Assembly (NCBI GenBank): GCA_951812335.1
Contig: OX638293.1
Location: forward strand, 638,501 to 702,500
From: Rhodothermales bacterium
Lineage (GTDB): Bacteria > Bacteroidota > Rhodothermia > Rhodothermales > VXPQ01
Direction: 5' to 3'
DNA: 64,000 nucleotides
Position numbers and translations under genes: made by a program. Numbering within the stretch: position 1 is the stretch's first letter; each line of letters begins with the position of its first letter. Positions 36,611-47,606 of the stretch are shown here, one piece after another. The notes below the pieces were generated by a model. The model searched no databases, was not told the origin of the DNA, and was given only the letters and a program-made list of their open reading frames with translations.

Positions 36611-37279
36611 ATGGAAAAACTAATCGTCCTCGTTACTCTTGTTCTGTTTGCTTTCCCGGTTCTCGGCCAAGACTGCCAGATAGAGGCAGAATATCAGAAC
36701 GTCGAAAGGCAGGATTCCTTCCTTGCGGAATACTTCTCCGAGGGTTCCGTATTCATCAAAAACGTGTCTCCCGATACGCTTAAAAGCGTCGGTGCGGCTT
36801 TCATACTTCTTGACAACGACAACCGTTGGCTTTACGCTGATGTGGAACATACCTTTTCCGACGTTGCGCCGGGAAACAGGAAGGAAATAGAACTGGGCCT
36901 TTTCCATAACTGGGAGTTTGCCGGATACGATGTGCGGTTCTCCCAGAACGGCGGAGAGGATCTTCTGATAGTCTGCGAAAACGAAACCACAGGGAAACAG
37001 GATGTGGAATTTCCTGAACGCCTTGACCTGTCCCAGAATTACCCCAACCCCTTCAATCCGCAAACGACGATAGAGTATTCACTTGCGCAAGGTGCAAACG
37101 TTCGCCTTGCGATTTACGACATGATGGGCCGTGAAGTGGAAGTGCTTGTCAATGGACACAGACCCGCAGGAAAACACACCGTGCGGTTCGACGCTTCGCA
37201 TCTTGCCAGTGGCTCCTACCTATACCGTATCCGCACTGAAACATATACCGCCACAAAAACAATGACGCTTCACAGGTAG
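36611..37279 (+). CDS. Small secreted protein with type IX secretion C-terminal sorting domain
   Basis: This 222-residue protein has a signal peptide (LIVLVTLVLFAFPVLGQ), a central beta-rich part of about 115 residues, and a T9SS type A sorting domain over the last 80 residues. The sorting domain starts NYPNPFNPQTTIEYSLAQGA near residue 142, continues IYDMMGREVEVLVNGHRPAG, and ends SYLYRIRTETYTATKTMTLH-R. The domain sends the protein through the type IX system to the cell surface. The central part (GSVFIKNVSPDTLKSVGAAF, then EHTFSDVAPGNRKEIELGLF) resembles a FxLYD-like or Ig-like fold, which I hold as tentative. No neighbouring T9SS machinery gene is in the window. Confidence 0.85.
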   Translation: MEKLIVLVTLVLFAFPVLGQDCQIEAEYQNVERQDSFLAEYFSEGSVFIKNVSPDTLKSVGAAFILLDNDNRWLYADVEHTFSDVAPGNRKEIELGLFHNWEFAGYDVRFSQNGGEDLLIVCENETTGKQDVEFPERLDLSQNYPNPFNPQTTIEYSLAQGANVRLAIYDMMGREVEVLVNGHRPAGKHTVRFDASHLASGSYLYRIRTETYTATKTMTLHR

Positions 37280-37340
37280 CACATACCGCCCGGCACTATT
37301 CGATGTAATTCCCAAAACAATCAACGCGAGAACGACAGTA

Positions 37341-38567
37341 CTAATTCTCCGGAAACAGCCCCGGCATCCAGCGCCATGCGAGCCGGGCGGGAAAGGCGAG
37401 GCGGAGCGGCGCGCGCGAACTTTCCGACGCGAGCGCTTCGCATGCGATCAGCGTGGACGTGACGCGCCGGGCCTGCCGCTCGCTGGCCCCGATGATTTGT
37501 GCGACATCCCCTCTGGGCAATTCGCCACGGTAAAGAACAGCTTCCAATACTGCCCCGGATTTTTTCGGCAGGGCGCCGGCTCGTATTTCCTCTTCGACCC
37601 AGATCAGGATGCGGTCGCGCAGCCGCTCAGGATCAAGGAGACTTTCCATGAAATCCACCTGGTCGATACAGGCCGTCAGGAAGAAGCGCGTGAACTTCGC
37701 GAGCGCTTCCTCACTCAAATGGCCTCTGCCGTCGAGATCGTTGCGGCGTCTGGCGTCGCAGGCCGCAAGATGGTCCTTGTAAGATTTTTCGTTGCGGGCC
37801 AGACCTCTGGCGATCGACCAGAGGCCGCCCGTATCCAGCGTTTCCAGCAGCATGGCATGGGACATCAGGCGGGCGACGCGCCCGTTGCCGTCGAGAAACG
37901 GGTGAATCCATAGAATTCGGTGATGAGCGGCCGCGGCGGCGAGGATGCAGTCCGTTTTGCCGAGCTTGCTGTAAGCGATTTCGAAGCGCTCAAGGAAGCG
38001 GGGCAGTGCGCCGGGACTTACCGGAATATGCCGGCCGATCTTCACATAACGATCCCGCAGCGCGCCCGGGATCACCCTGCTTCGCTCTCCCGTTTCCGGG
38101 TTCTCTACCCGGAGCAGTTCTTCGGGCAGCAGCGCACAGAAGCGGCGGTGCATTTCAGTGAGGCCATCGGCTGTCGTCGCACGATCGGTCAAACCGCCCT
38201 CGTCGATCCATTGCTGGACCGCGATATGGGCCTCGGCTTCCACTTGGAGGTTTCGTTTTTCGGGGTCTGTGCTGTAATCCTTCTTCAGCGCGCGTTCGAT
38301 ATCGACCGGATGCGTATTGTGGCCTTCGATCAGATTGCTGTAGTAGCAGTTCATTGCTCGCACCAGATTGGCGAGAGCGCTGAGCACGCCTTCAGGCAGG
38401 CTCCGGCGGAGGCCGGCCGATTTGGCGGCCAGGTCCGTAGCAAGGTCCGTCAGGGCGTCACGATGCCTGGAGCCGCTACCCACCAGCATGGGCTCCGCCA
38501 GGCTAACCGATTCGTCTTCGTCGGCCGCATTCATGGCCGCTTTTTTGTCCGTTTTAATCTTTGTCAT
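37341..38567 (-). CDS. Second Fic-family protein, with inhibitory motif and C-terminal winged helix
   Basis: The Fic core motif HPFLDGNGRVAR starts at His 222 and is complete. The inhibitory motif SNLIEG (residues 77-82, pattern S/TxxxEG/N) marks a class II, self-inhibited enzyme. A flap region precedes the core (GERSRVIPGALRDRYVKIGR). The C-terminal 90 residues form a winged helix (LPRGDVAQIIGASERQARRV, then TSTLIACEALASESSRAPLR), so the protein may bind DNA, perhaps its own promoter, as known for Fic/DUF4172-like proteins. The sequence differs strongly from the Fic protein at 32585-34066, so they are not recent duplicates. The start could also be the ATG 11 codons later. Confidence 0.92.
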   Translation of the reverse strand: MTKIKTDKKAAMNAADEDESVSLAEPMLVGSGSRHRDALTDLATDLAAKSAGLRRSLPEGVLSALANLVRAMNCYYSNLIEGHNTHPVDIERALKKDYSTDPEKRNLQVEAEAHIAVQQWIDEGGLTDRATTADGLTEMHRRFCALLPEELLRVENPETGERSRVIPGALRDRYVKIGRHIPVSPGALPRFLERFEIAYSKLGKTDCILAAAAAHHRILWIHPFLDGNGRVARLMSHAMLLETLDTGGLWSIARGLARNEKSYKDHLAACDARRRNDLDGRGHLSEEALAKFTRFFLTACIDQVDFMESLLDPERLRDRILIWVEEEIRAGALPKKSGAVLEAVLYRGELPRGDVAQIIGASERQARRVTSTLIACEALASESSRAPLRLAFPARLAWRWMPGLFPEN

Positions 38568-38850
38568 AACATCAAATATAACAAATATTTATGATATATT
38601 ATAATTCCTTATAAAATAATATTATGGCCGCTTCCATGGCCATATGTGTATAGCCGAAGATGGCGCGGGATTTGGCGGGATAAAGCGGGATAAGATTTCA
38701 TTTTGGGGCCTTTTTCAGCCCAAAGTATCGGGTATCAGAACAAAATCAACGCTATTGATTACCAATCCAATATGGTATTGCCGGGCGAATTTTCAAGCCG
38801 AAGTTCTCAAGGTTCTCCCTAACAGCCGGACTTCCAGGCGCTGTCCCGAA
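38568..38850. other. AT-rich promoter region upstream of the second Fic gene
   Basis: Bases 38568-38630 are AT-rich. On the minus strand TATATTTG (38573-38580) matches the Bacteroidota -7 box TAnnTTTG, but it sits only 5 bp from the first ATG, which would favour the later in-frame ATG (38534) as the true start. The right part holds nothing recognisable. Confidence 0.35.
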
Positions 38851-39546
38851 ATGGAACGAGTTACAGCCATGAAGCACTCGACGCACGACGCTCCCCTCCA
38901 GACCATCCCCCTGCCTCCGTCTCTGGCGAACATCAACGATCGCGTGCTGGATGACGCCATCCTGAAGAAGTTGGTGGATCCGGAAGTGTATTACGCCTTT
39001 GCCCGGTGCCGGGCGACCGGGCTACCCATGGAGAAAAAGGAGGCGAACGAGCTGGCGAAGTCTATACGCGAATGGGCGCAGTCGAAGGGGTGCATCGGGT
39101 ATTCGCACTGGTTCTCGCCCATGCGAGGGCCGGTCCACGGCGAAAAACTCGAGACGTTCGTCGGGGTGGATTTTAAAACCGACCGGCTGATCATCAACCT
39201 GACGGGCTCCGAGCTGTTTCAGACGGAAACGGACGGATCGTCTTTTCCGAATGGCGGACTCCGGGAAACGCATCAGGCTGCGGCCTACATCGGCTGGGAC
39301 ACCGGTTCCCCTCCGTTTGTATATCGGCAAACGCTGTATATCCCGTCGGCCTTCGTTTCCTGGACCGGCGAGGCGCTTGACCTGAAGACCCCCTTGTTGC
39401 GCGCGAATCTTGCGGTCAACGAGCGGGGCCTGCGTTTTCTTGAGCATCTTGGCGATACGGACGCTACCGACGTACTCGGAATTGCTGCATCGTCATCAGT
39501 GATCGGGGCAAGCTACTTGCGCTTGTGCATTCTTATTCGTAAATGA
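38851..39546 (+). pseudogene. glnN: Truncated type III glutamine synthetase (N-terminal third only)
   Basis: The frame encodes the N-terminal beta-Grasp part of GSIII: YSHWFSPMRGPVHGEKLETF, DGSSFPNGGLRETHQAAAYI, GWDTGSPPFVYRQTLYIPSA, FVSWTGEALDLKTPLLRANL and LRFLEHLGDTDATDV. A full GSIII has about 700 residues with the ATP-binding and catalytic barrel after this point. Here the match ends at about 39474, and 24 unrelated residues follow to a stop at 39546. The remainder cannot make glutamine. A start at ATG 38851 or 38869 is possible. This is a deletion derivative, and the junction to the CBS gene region marks a rearrangement. Confidence 0.85.
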
Positions 39547-39582
39547 CCAATACAGACGGGCACGCCGCAGGTTTTTGACGTT

Positions 39583-40275
39583 ATGGGGGTCTCTGACGCT
39601 ATGGGAACGACCATCCGGGATATGATGCTGGCTTCGCCGCTGCCTCTCGGGCCGCGCGACACGGCGGAATATGCGCTGGGCCTTCTCATGGAGTTGCGCG
39701 TGCGGCACTTCCCGGTAGTGGATGCGGACGGGTTCCTGCTCGGAATCGTTTCGGAGGAGCATATTCTGGAATCCGCCGCGGGCCCGGACGCCGAGATCGC
39801 AAGCGTTCCCGATCTGGCCCCCCTTTCCGTCCCGCCGGACGCACATCTCTTCGAAGCCGCGAAAATCCTGGTCGGGCACGATCTCACCACCCTTCCCGTC
39901 GTGGACGAAACAGGCCGCTACGAGGGTCTGATCCGCCGGAATGACCTGTTCGAGCAGTTCGCGGCGATGCTTTCCACCCAGGAATCCGGCGCCATCGTGG
40001 CGCTCGAAGAAGATCCGGACAGCTACTCGCTGTCGCAACTGGTCCACGCCATCGAACAGAACGACATTCGCATCCTGTCCATTGTGTGCGAACGCCCCCG
40101 GACCCCGGGCGGCAAAATACGTGTCACGCTCAAGCTGAATGTGCAAAGCGCCTCTCGCGTGCGGCATTTGCTCGAACACTACGGATACCATGTCGTAGCC
40201 GTTTTCAGCGACGACTCCGTGGACGAGGAAATGCAGTGGCGCGCCGAGGAATTTCTGCGGTATCTGGAAGCGTAA
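39583..40275 (+). CDS. CBS-domain protein
   Basis: The 230-residue protein has two CBS motifs: residues about 10-58 (AEYALGLLMELRVRHFPVVD, then ADGFLLGIVSEEHI) and about 68-122 (HLFEAAKILVGHDLTTLPVV, then DETGRYEGLIRRNDL). They form one Bateman module that usually binds adenosine nucleotides. Residues 135-205 look like an ACT-type regulatory fold (SLSQLVHAIEQNDIRILSIV, then VTLKLNVQSASRVRHLLEHY). The pairing CBS plus ACT is seen in small regulatory proteins (AcuB-like). It precedes gyrB by 132 bp; no direct link is known. The start could also be ATG 39601. Confidence 0.88.
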   Translation: MGVSDAMGTTIRDMMLASPLPLGPRDTAEYALGLLMELRVRHFPVVDADGFLLGIVSEEHILESAAGPDAEIASVPDLAPLSVPPDAHLFEAAKILVGHDLTTLPVVDETGRYEGLIRRNDLFEQFAAMLSTQESGAIVALEEDPDSYSLSQLVHAIEQNDIRILSIVCERPRTPGGKIRVTLKLNVQSASRVRHLLEHYGYHVVAVFSDDSVDEEMQWRAEEFLRYLEA

Positions 40276-40377
40276 ACGAGCATTCCACCGCTCCGGTTCG
40301 TATCTTGTAAGGATACGGGCGATGTCGCCCCATGTCCTTTCTGTCCGGCGCAGCGGTCTGTCCCCGCCGGCCCGTGA

Positions 40378-42468
<2,091 letters not shown>

Positions 42469-42579
42469 CGCGCCGGCTGTGTCATTATTATGCGGGGCCG
42501 CCACACTACTTGCTTCGTCATTCCTTGTCAGCGCGCCCCTTTCGGCCTCTGAATCTTTGCGGACTTAATCAGCGCATCC
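42469..42579 (+). repeat. Dispersed structured repeat, copy 3 (right half only)
   Basis: This 111-bp stretch matches the right half of the element, from the GGCTGTGTCATT block to the end GGACTTAATCAGCGCATCC. It begins directly after the gyrB stop codon, and its last bases supply the TTG start used by the next gene. The inner ATGTGG/CCACAT stem is degraded (TGCGG/CCACA). The left half is gone. Confidence 0.8.
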
Positions 42580-43548
42580 TTGGACCATTCCGATCGACAG
42601 GATTGCCCCGACGTTTCCGTCGTCGTGCCCGTGTACGACGAGGCGGATTCCCTGACCGAACTCGCCCGCGAGATCCGCCTGGCGTGCGAGGGCGCGGGGT
42701 ACCGGTTCGAGATATGGTTCGTCGACGACGGGTCGCAGGATACTTCCTGGCAGGTTATCGAGACGCTGCACAAGGAGGATGCTCGCATTGCCGGCCTGCA
42801 GCTCCGGCGCAACTACGGGAAATCGGCGGCGCTGGCGCTCGGGTTCAAGGAGGCCCGGGGCAATTATATCGTCACGATGGACGCCGATCTGCAAGACGTA
42901 CCCGCGGAGATACCGGGGCTGATTACCCGACTCGAGGAGGGGTTCGATCTGGTGAGCGGCTGGAAGAAGATGCGCCGCGATCCATTGAGCAAGCGATTGC
43001 CCAGCAAATTCTTCAACCGGGTGACGCGGATTATTTCCGGGGTCCGGCTGCACGATTTCAATTGCGGGCTGAAGGCGTATCGCCGGAAAGTGGTGAAAAG
43101 CGTGCGCGTCTACGGGGAATTGCACCGGTACATCCCGCTGCTAGCCAAATGGGAAGGGTACGACCGGATATCCGAGGTCGTGGTGGAGCACCGCGCGCGG
43201 CGCTACGGGCGCAGCAAGTTCGGCCTGGACCGGTTCGTCAAGGGATTTCTGGATCTGATTTCGGTGACCTTTCTTACCCGATTCGCTGTCCGCCCAATGC
43301 ACTTTTTCGGTTCGTTCGGTACGCTGGCGTTCTTTATCGGGTTTGTTCTGTCCCTGTGGATTTCCATCGACAAGATCGCTTTCGGAAATCCTGTCGGGGA
43401 TCGGCCGCTGCTTTTGTTCGGCGCGCTGATGATGGTGGTGGGCGTGCAGATGTTCACGACGGGCCTGCTGGGGGAGATGATCGTCCGGCCCGGGATGGAG
43501 CGCACCGATTCGTACCGTGTGATGGCCACCTTGTACCCCGCGGACTGA
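42580..43548 (+). CDS. GT2-family glycosyltransferase with two C-terminal membrane spans (DPM/ArnC-like)
   Basis: This 322-residue enzyme is built like polyprenyl-phosphate glycosyltransferases. The GT-A domain has DVSVVVPVYDEADSLTELAR at the N-terminus, FEIWFVDDGSQDTSW, and the DXD-type metal motif MDADLQDVPAEIPGLI near residue 107. FNCGLKAYRRKVVKSVRVYG and RYGRSKFGLDRFVKGFLDLI follow. Two membrane spans near 240-262 and 275-300 anchor it. It likely loads a sugar onto a lipid carrier at the inner face of the membrane. The TTG at 42580 is formed at the very end of the dispersed repeat; no other good start precedes the domain. The GT4 gene starts 3 bp after its stop. Confidence 0.9.
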   Translation: MDHSDRQDCPDVSVVVPVYDEADSLTELAREIRLACEGAGYRFEIWFVDDGSQDTSWQVIETLHKEDARIAGLQLRRNYGKSAALALGFKEARGNYIVTMDADLQDVPAEIPGLITRLEEGFDLVSGWKKMRRDPLSKRLPSKFFNRVTRIISGVRLHDFNCGLKAYRRKVVKSVRVYGELHRYIPLLAKWEGYDRISEVVVEHRARRYGRSKFGLDRFVKGFLDLISVTFLTRFAVRPMHFFGSFGTLAFFIGFVLSLWISIDKIAFGNPVGDRPLLLFGALMMVVGVQMFTTGLLGEMIVRPGMERTDSYRVMATLYPAD

Positions 43549-43551
43549 ATC

Positions 43552-44706
43552 ATGGAAGGCGAGGCGTCCGAACGAACCCGACGGCGGATTGCTCTCGTGG
43601 GGCCGGCTGCGCCTTTCCGGGGAGGGATCGCCCAGTTTACCGACACGGTGGCGGCAGGGCTTCGGGACCGGGGCTGGCCGGTCTACATGGCGACGTTCCG
43701 GCGGCAGTACCCGGGGTTTCTTTTTCCCGGAACGTCGCAATTCGATCCGGGGCGGTCGGTGGCGCCGGATACGCACCGGCTGATCGACTCCATAGGACCG
43801 GGTACGTGGGGCGCGGCGGCAAAGGCGATTGCGCAGCAGGATCCGGCGGCTGTCTTGTTTCAGTACTGGACGCCCTTTTTTGCGCCTGCCTACGGCGTGA
43901 TGGCGCGGCGGCTCGCTGCGCAGGGCATCCGGGTGGCGTCGATCGTGCATAACGTGTACCCGCACGAGAAGCGGCACGGTTTCGTTTCCCTGCTCGCGGG
44001 GTATTTCCTGAAGCAGTGCGAGGCGCTGCTTGCGCTGTCCGGCTCTGTGGCCGAAGATCTGCGGGCGATGGGCGTAGCTGCCCCCGTGCAGATGGCGCCG
44101 CATCCGGTCTACGGGCATTTCGGGGACCCGCTCCCGCGCGAGGAAGCCCGGCGTCGCTTGCAGATGCCGGAGGACGCCGACCTCTTGCTTTTCTTCGGAT
44201 TCGTCCGGGCGTACAAGGGGTTGCCCGTGCTGCTGCGGGCCCTGCCCCGGATACTGGCCCGACGGCCCAAAGTACGGCTCGTCGTGGCAGGGGAGTTTTA
44301 TGACGACGAAAAGACGTACCGCGATCTGATCGCGTCGCTTGGTCTCGGGGATACGGTGCTCGTGCAGGCGGAATATATCCCGGAGGAGGAGGTGGGCCTC
44401 TATTTTTCGGCGGCGAACCTGGTGGTGCAGCCCTACGAATCGGCCACGCAGAGCGGCGTGGTGCAAACGGCGTATCATTTCGACCGGCCCGTGGTCGTTA
44501 CGGATGTGGGCGGGCTGGCCGAGGTGGTCGCGGACGGCGTATCGGGGTATGTGGTCCCGCCCGGCGACCCGGAGGCGCTGGCGGACGCCGTCGTACGCTA
44601 TTTCGGAGAAGACCGGGAAGCCGCTTTTGCGGAGGGGGTGCGGCGGGAACGGGAGCGCTGTTCGTGGGGGCGGTTGCTGGATACGCTCGCAACCATGCTG
44701 GGGTAG
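43552..44706 (+). CDS. GT4-family glycosyltransferase
   Basis: The 384-residue GT-B enzyme begins with a short basic leader and the Rossmann strand RIALVGPAAPFRGGIAQFTD. The mid-region VLFQYWTPFFAPAYGVMARR and VASIVHNVYPHEKRHGFVSL contains the usual acceptor loop. The donor domain has LLLFFGFVRAYKGLPVLLRA near residue 204, RLVVAGEFYDDEKTYRDLIA, and the Glu-bearing LVVQPYESATQSGVVQTAYH near 292-311. The gene follows a polyprenyl-phosphate glycosyltransferase by 3 bp and ends 3 bp before a dispersed repeat, so it belongs to a small surface-glycan operon that once included the broken methyltransferase gene at 44965. Confidence 0.9.
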   Translation: MEGEASERTRRRIALVGPAAPFRGGIAQFTDTVAAGLRDRGWPVYMATFRRQYPGFLFPGTSQFDPGRSVAPDTHRLIDSIGPGTWGAAAKAIAQQDPAAVLFQYWTPFFAPAYGVMARRLAAQGIRVASIVHNVYPHEKRHGFVSLLAGYFLKQCEALLALSGSVAEDLRAMGVAAPVQMAPHPVYGHFGDPLPREEARRRLQMPEDADLLLFFGFVRAYKGLPVLLRALPRILARRPKVRLVVAGEFYDDEKTYRDLIASLGLGDTVLVQAEYIPEEEVGLYFSAANLVVQPYESATQSGVVQTAYHFDRPVVVTDVGGLAEVVADGVSGYVVPPGDPEALADAVVRYFGEDREAAFAEGVRRERERCSWGRLLDTLATMLG

Positions 44707-44709
44707 TAT

Positions 44710-44952
44710 GGATGCTCTGATCAAGTCCACTTCGCTCAGCGCTTCACTTTCACACATAAAGAACGACATGATGGCAGAGAAAAACATTGCGGATTCGGGG
44801 CATCGCGGTCGTGAAGCGCCCTTCGGGAGACAGACAGGGGCGCGCTGGCCGCGTCATTCCTCATTACGTGGGGCCTGCCACGCTGCTTCGTCATTCCTTG
44901 CCAGCCCACCCCTTTCAGCCTCTGAATCTTTGCGGACTTAATCAGAGCATCC
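44710..44952 (+). repeat. Dispersed structured repeat, copy 4 (MITE-like)
   Basis: This 243-bp copy is nearly the same as copy 1. It is flanked by TAT on the left and ATA on the right, 3 bp after the stop of the preceding gene. The small stem ATGTGG/CCACAT of copy 1 reads ACGTGG/CCACGC here, a paired change at two positions. The arms GCGCTTCAC/GTGAAGCGC are kept. Confidence 0.85.
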
Positions 44953-44964
44953 ATATAAACTCTT

Positions 44965-45442
44965 ATGCAATACGATCCTGTCAAGGATGCGCTGGGAAAA
45001 TTTTTCCGCATCCACCCTGTGTTGCACCGCATGTTTTTCGCGCTGCTCCATACCGTGTTTCTGCAATTTTGCGCAGATGCTGAGGGACGGGGGGCACGTC
45101 ATCGTCAACACGCCGTCGGACCAGGCGGGATCGGGCACGAAGACGCGCGGCGAGGAAGGATTTGTGGATGAGCATGTCCGCCCCGGGTACGGCCTTGCGG
45201 CGTTGCAGGAGAAGATGGAGGAGGCGGAGGAGGCGGGGCTGGAAACGGTGCGGGCCCGGCATACCTATGGGACATACGGTTCGAAAGCCTGGCGGATACT
45301 CGTCAAATGGCCCATACGAATGCCGGCGGCCACGCGGCTGGCTTTTGCGGTGCTGCCGGTGTATTACCTTGCCGCCCTCCCCGCGGGTTTGGTCCTGAAT
45401 GCGATGGATGTCACAGGCACAACGAAACCGGTGCGGGACTGA
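44965..45442 (+). pseudogene. Broken class I SAM-dependent methyltransferase
   Basis: The start MQYDPVKDALGKFFRIHPVL and HRMFFALLHTVFLQ (44965-45066) is the usual N-terminus of a class I methyltransferase family that acts in surface-glycan or lipid pathways. The C-terminal third lies in another frame (45080-45442: MLRDGGHVIVNTPSDQAGSG, then VDEHVRPGYGLAALQEKMEE, then TYGTYGSKAWRILVKWPIRM). The SAM-binding motif (EhGxGxG) that should lie between them is missing, so the enzyme has lost its core through deletion and a frame change. It is enclosed by two copies of the dispersed repeat (44710-44952 and 45512-45764). Confidence 0.7.
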
Positions 45443-45511
45443 TTTTCGTTGCGTACAAAAGAACAGGAAATCCGCATGGAAACCGGGGCGCGTAACATAC
45501 CGTTACAGCGC

Positions 45512-47483
<1,972 letters not shown>

Positions 47484-47484
<1 letters not shown>

Positions 47485-47499
47485 GCGCCCCGCGGCGCC
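47484..47499 (+). terminator. GC hairpin overlapping the pyrG stop
   Basis: GGCGCC at 47484-47489 and 47494-47499 form a 6-bp stem with a CCGC loop, followed by GTCTTTA. The U tract is weak, so termination is only probable. Confidence 0.5.
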
Positions 47500-47530
47500 G
47501 TCTTTAGCGACCCCGCCGCCCATAAACGGC

Positions 47531-47566
47531 AAGGGTCCCCGCCGCCGTACGGCAACGGGAACCCTT
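47531..47566. terminator. Hairpin between the convergent pyrG and LRR genes
   Basis: Arms 47531-47541 (AAGGGTCCCCG) and 47556-47566 (CGGGAACCCTT) pair at 10 of 11 positions, and the loop itself contains the palindrome GCCGTACGGC. It lies between two converging genes and could stop transcription from either side, though neither strand shows a good U tract. Confidence 0.5.
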
Positions 47567-47606
47567 TGTCGAGCATAAGCCGAGAGAGAACTTCGGCTGC
47601 CGTTTT

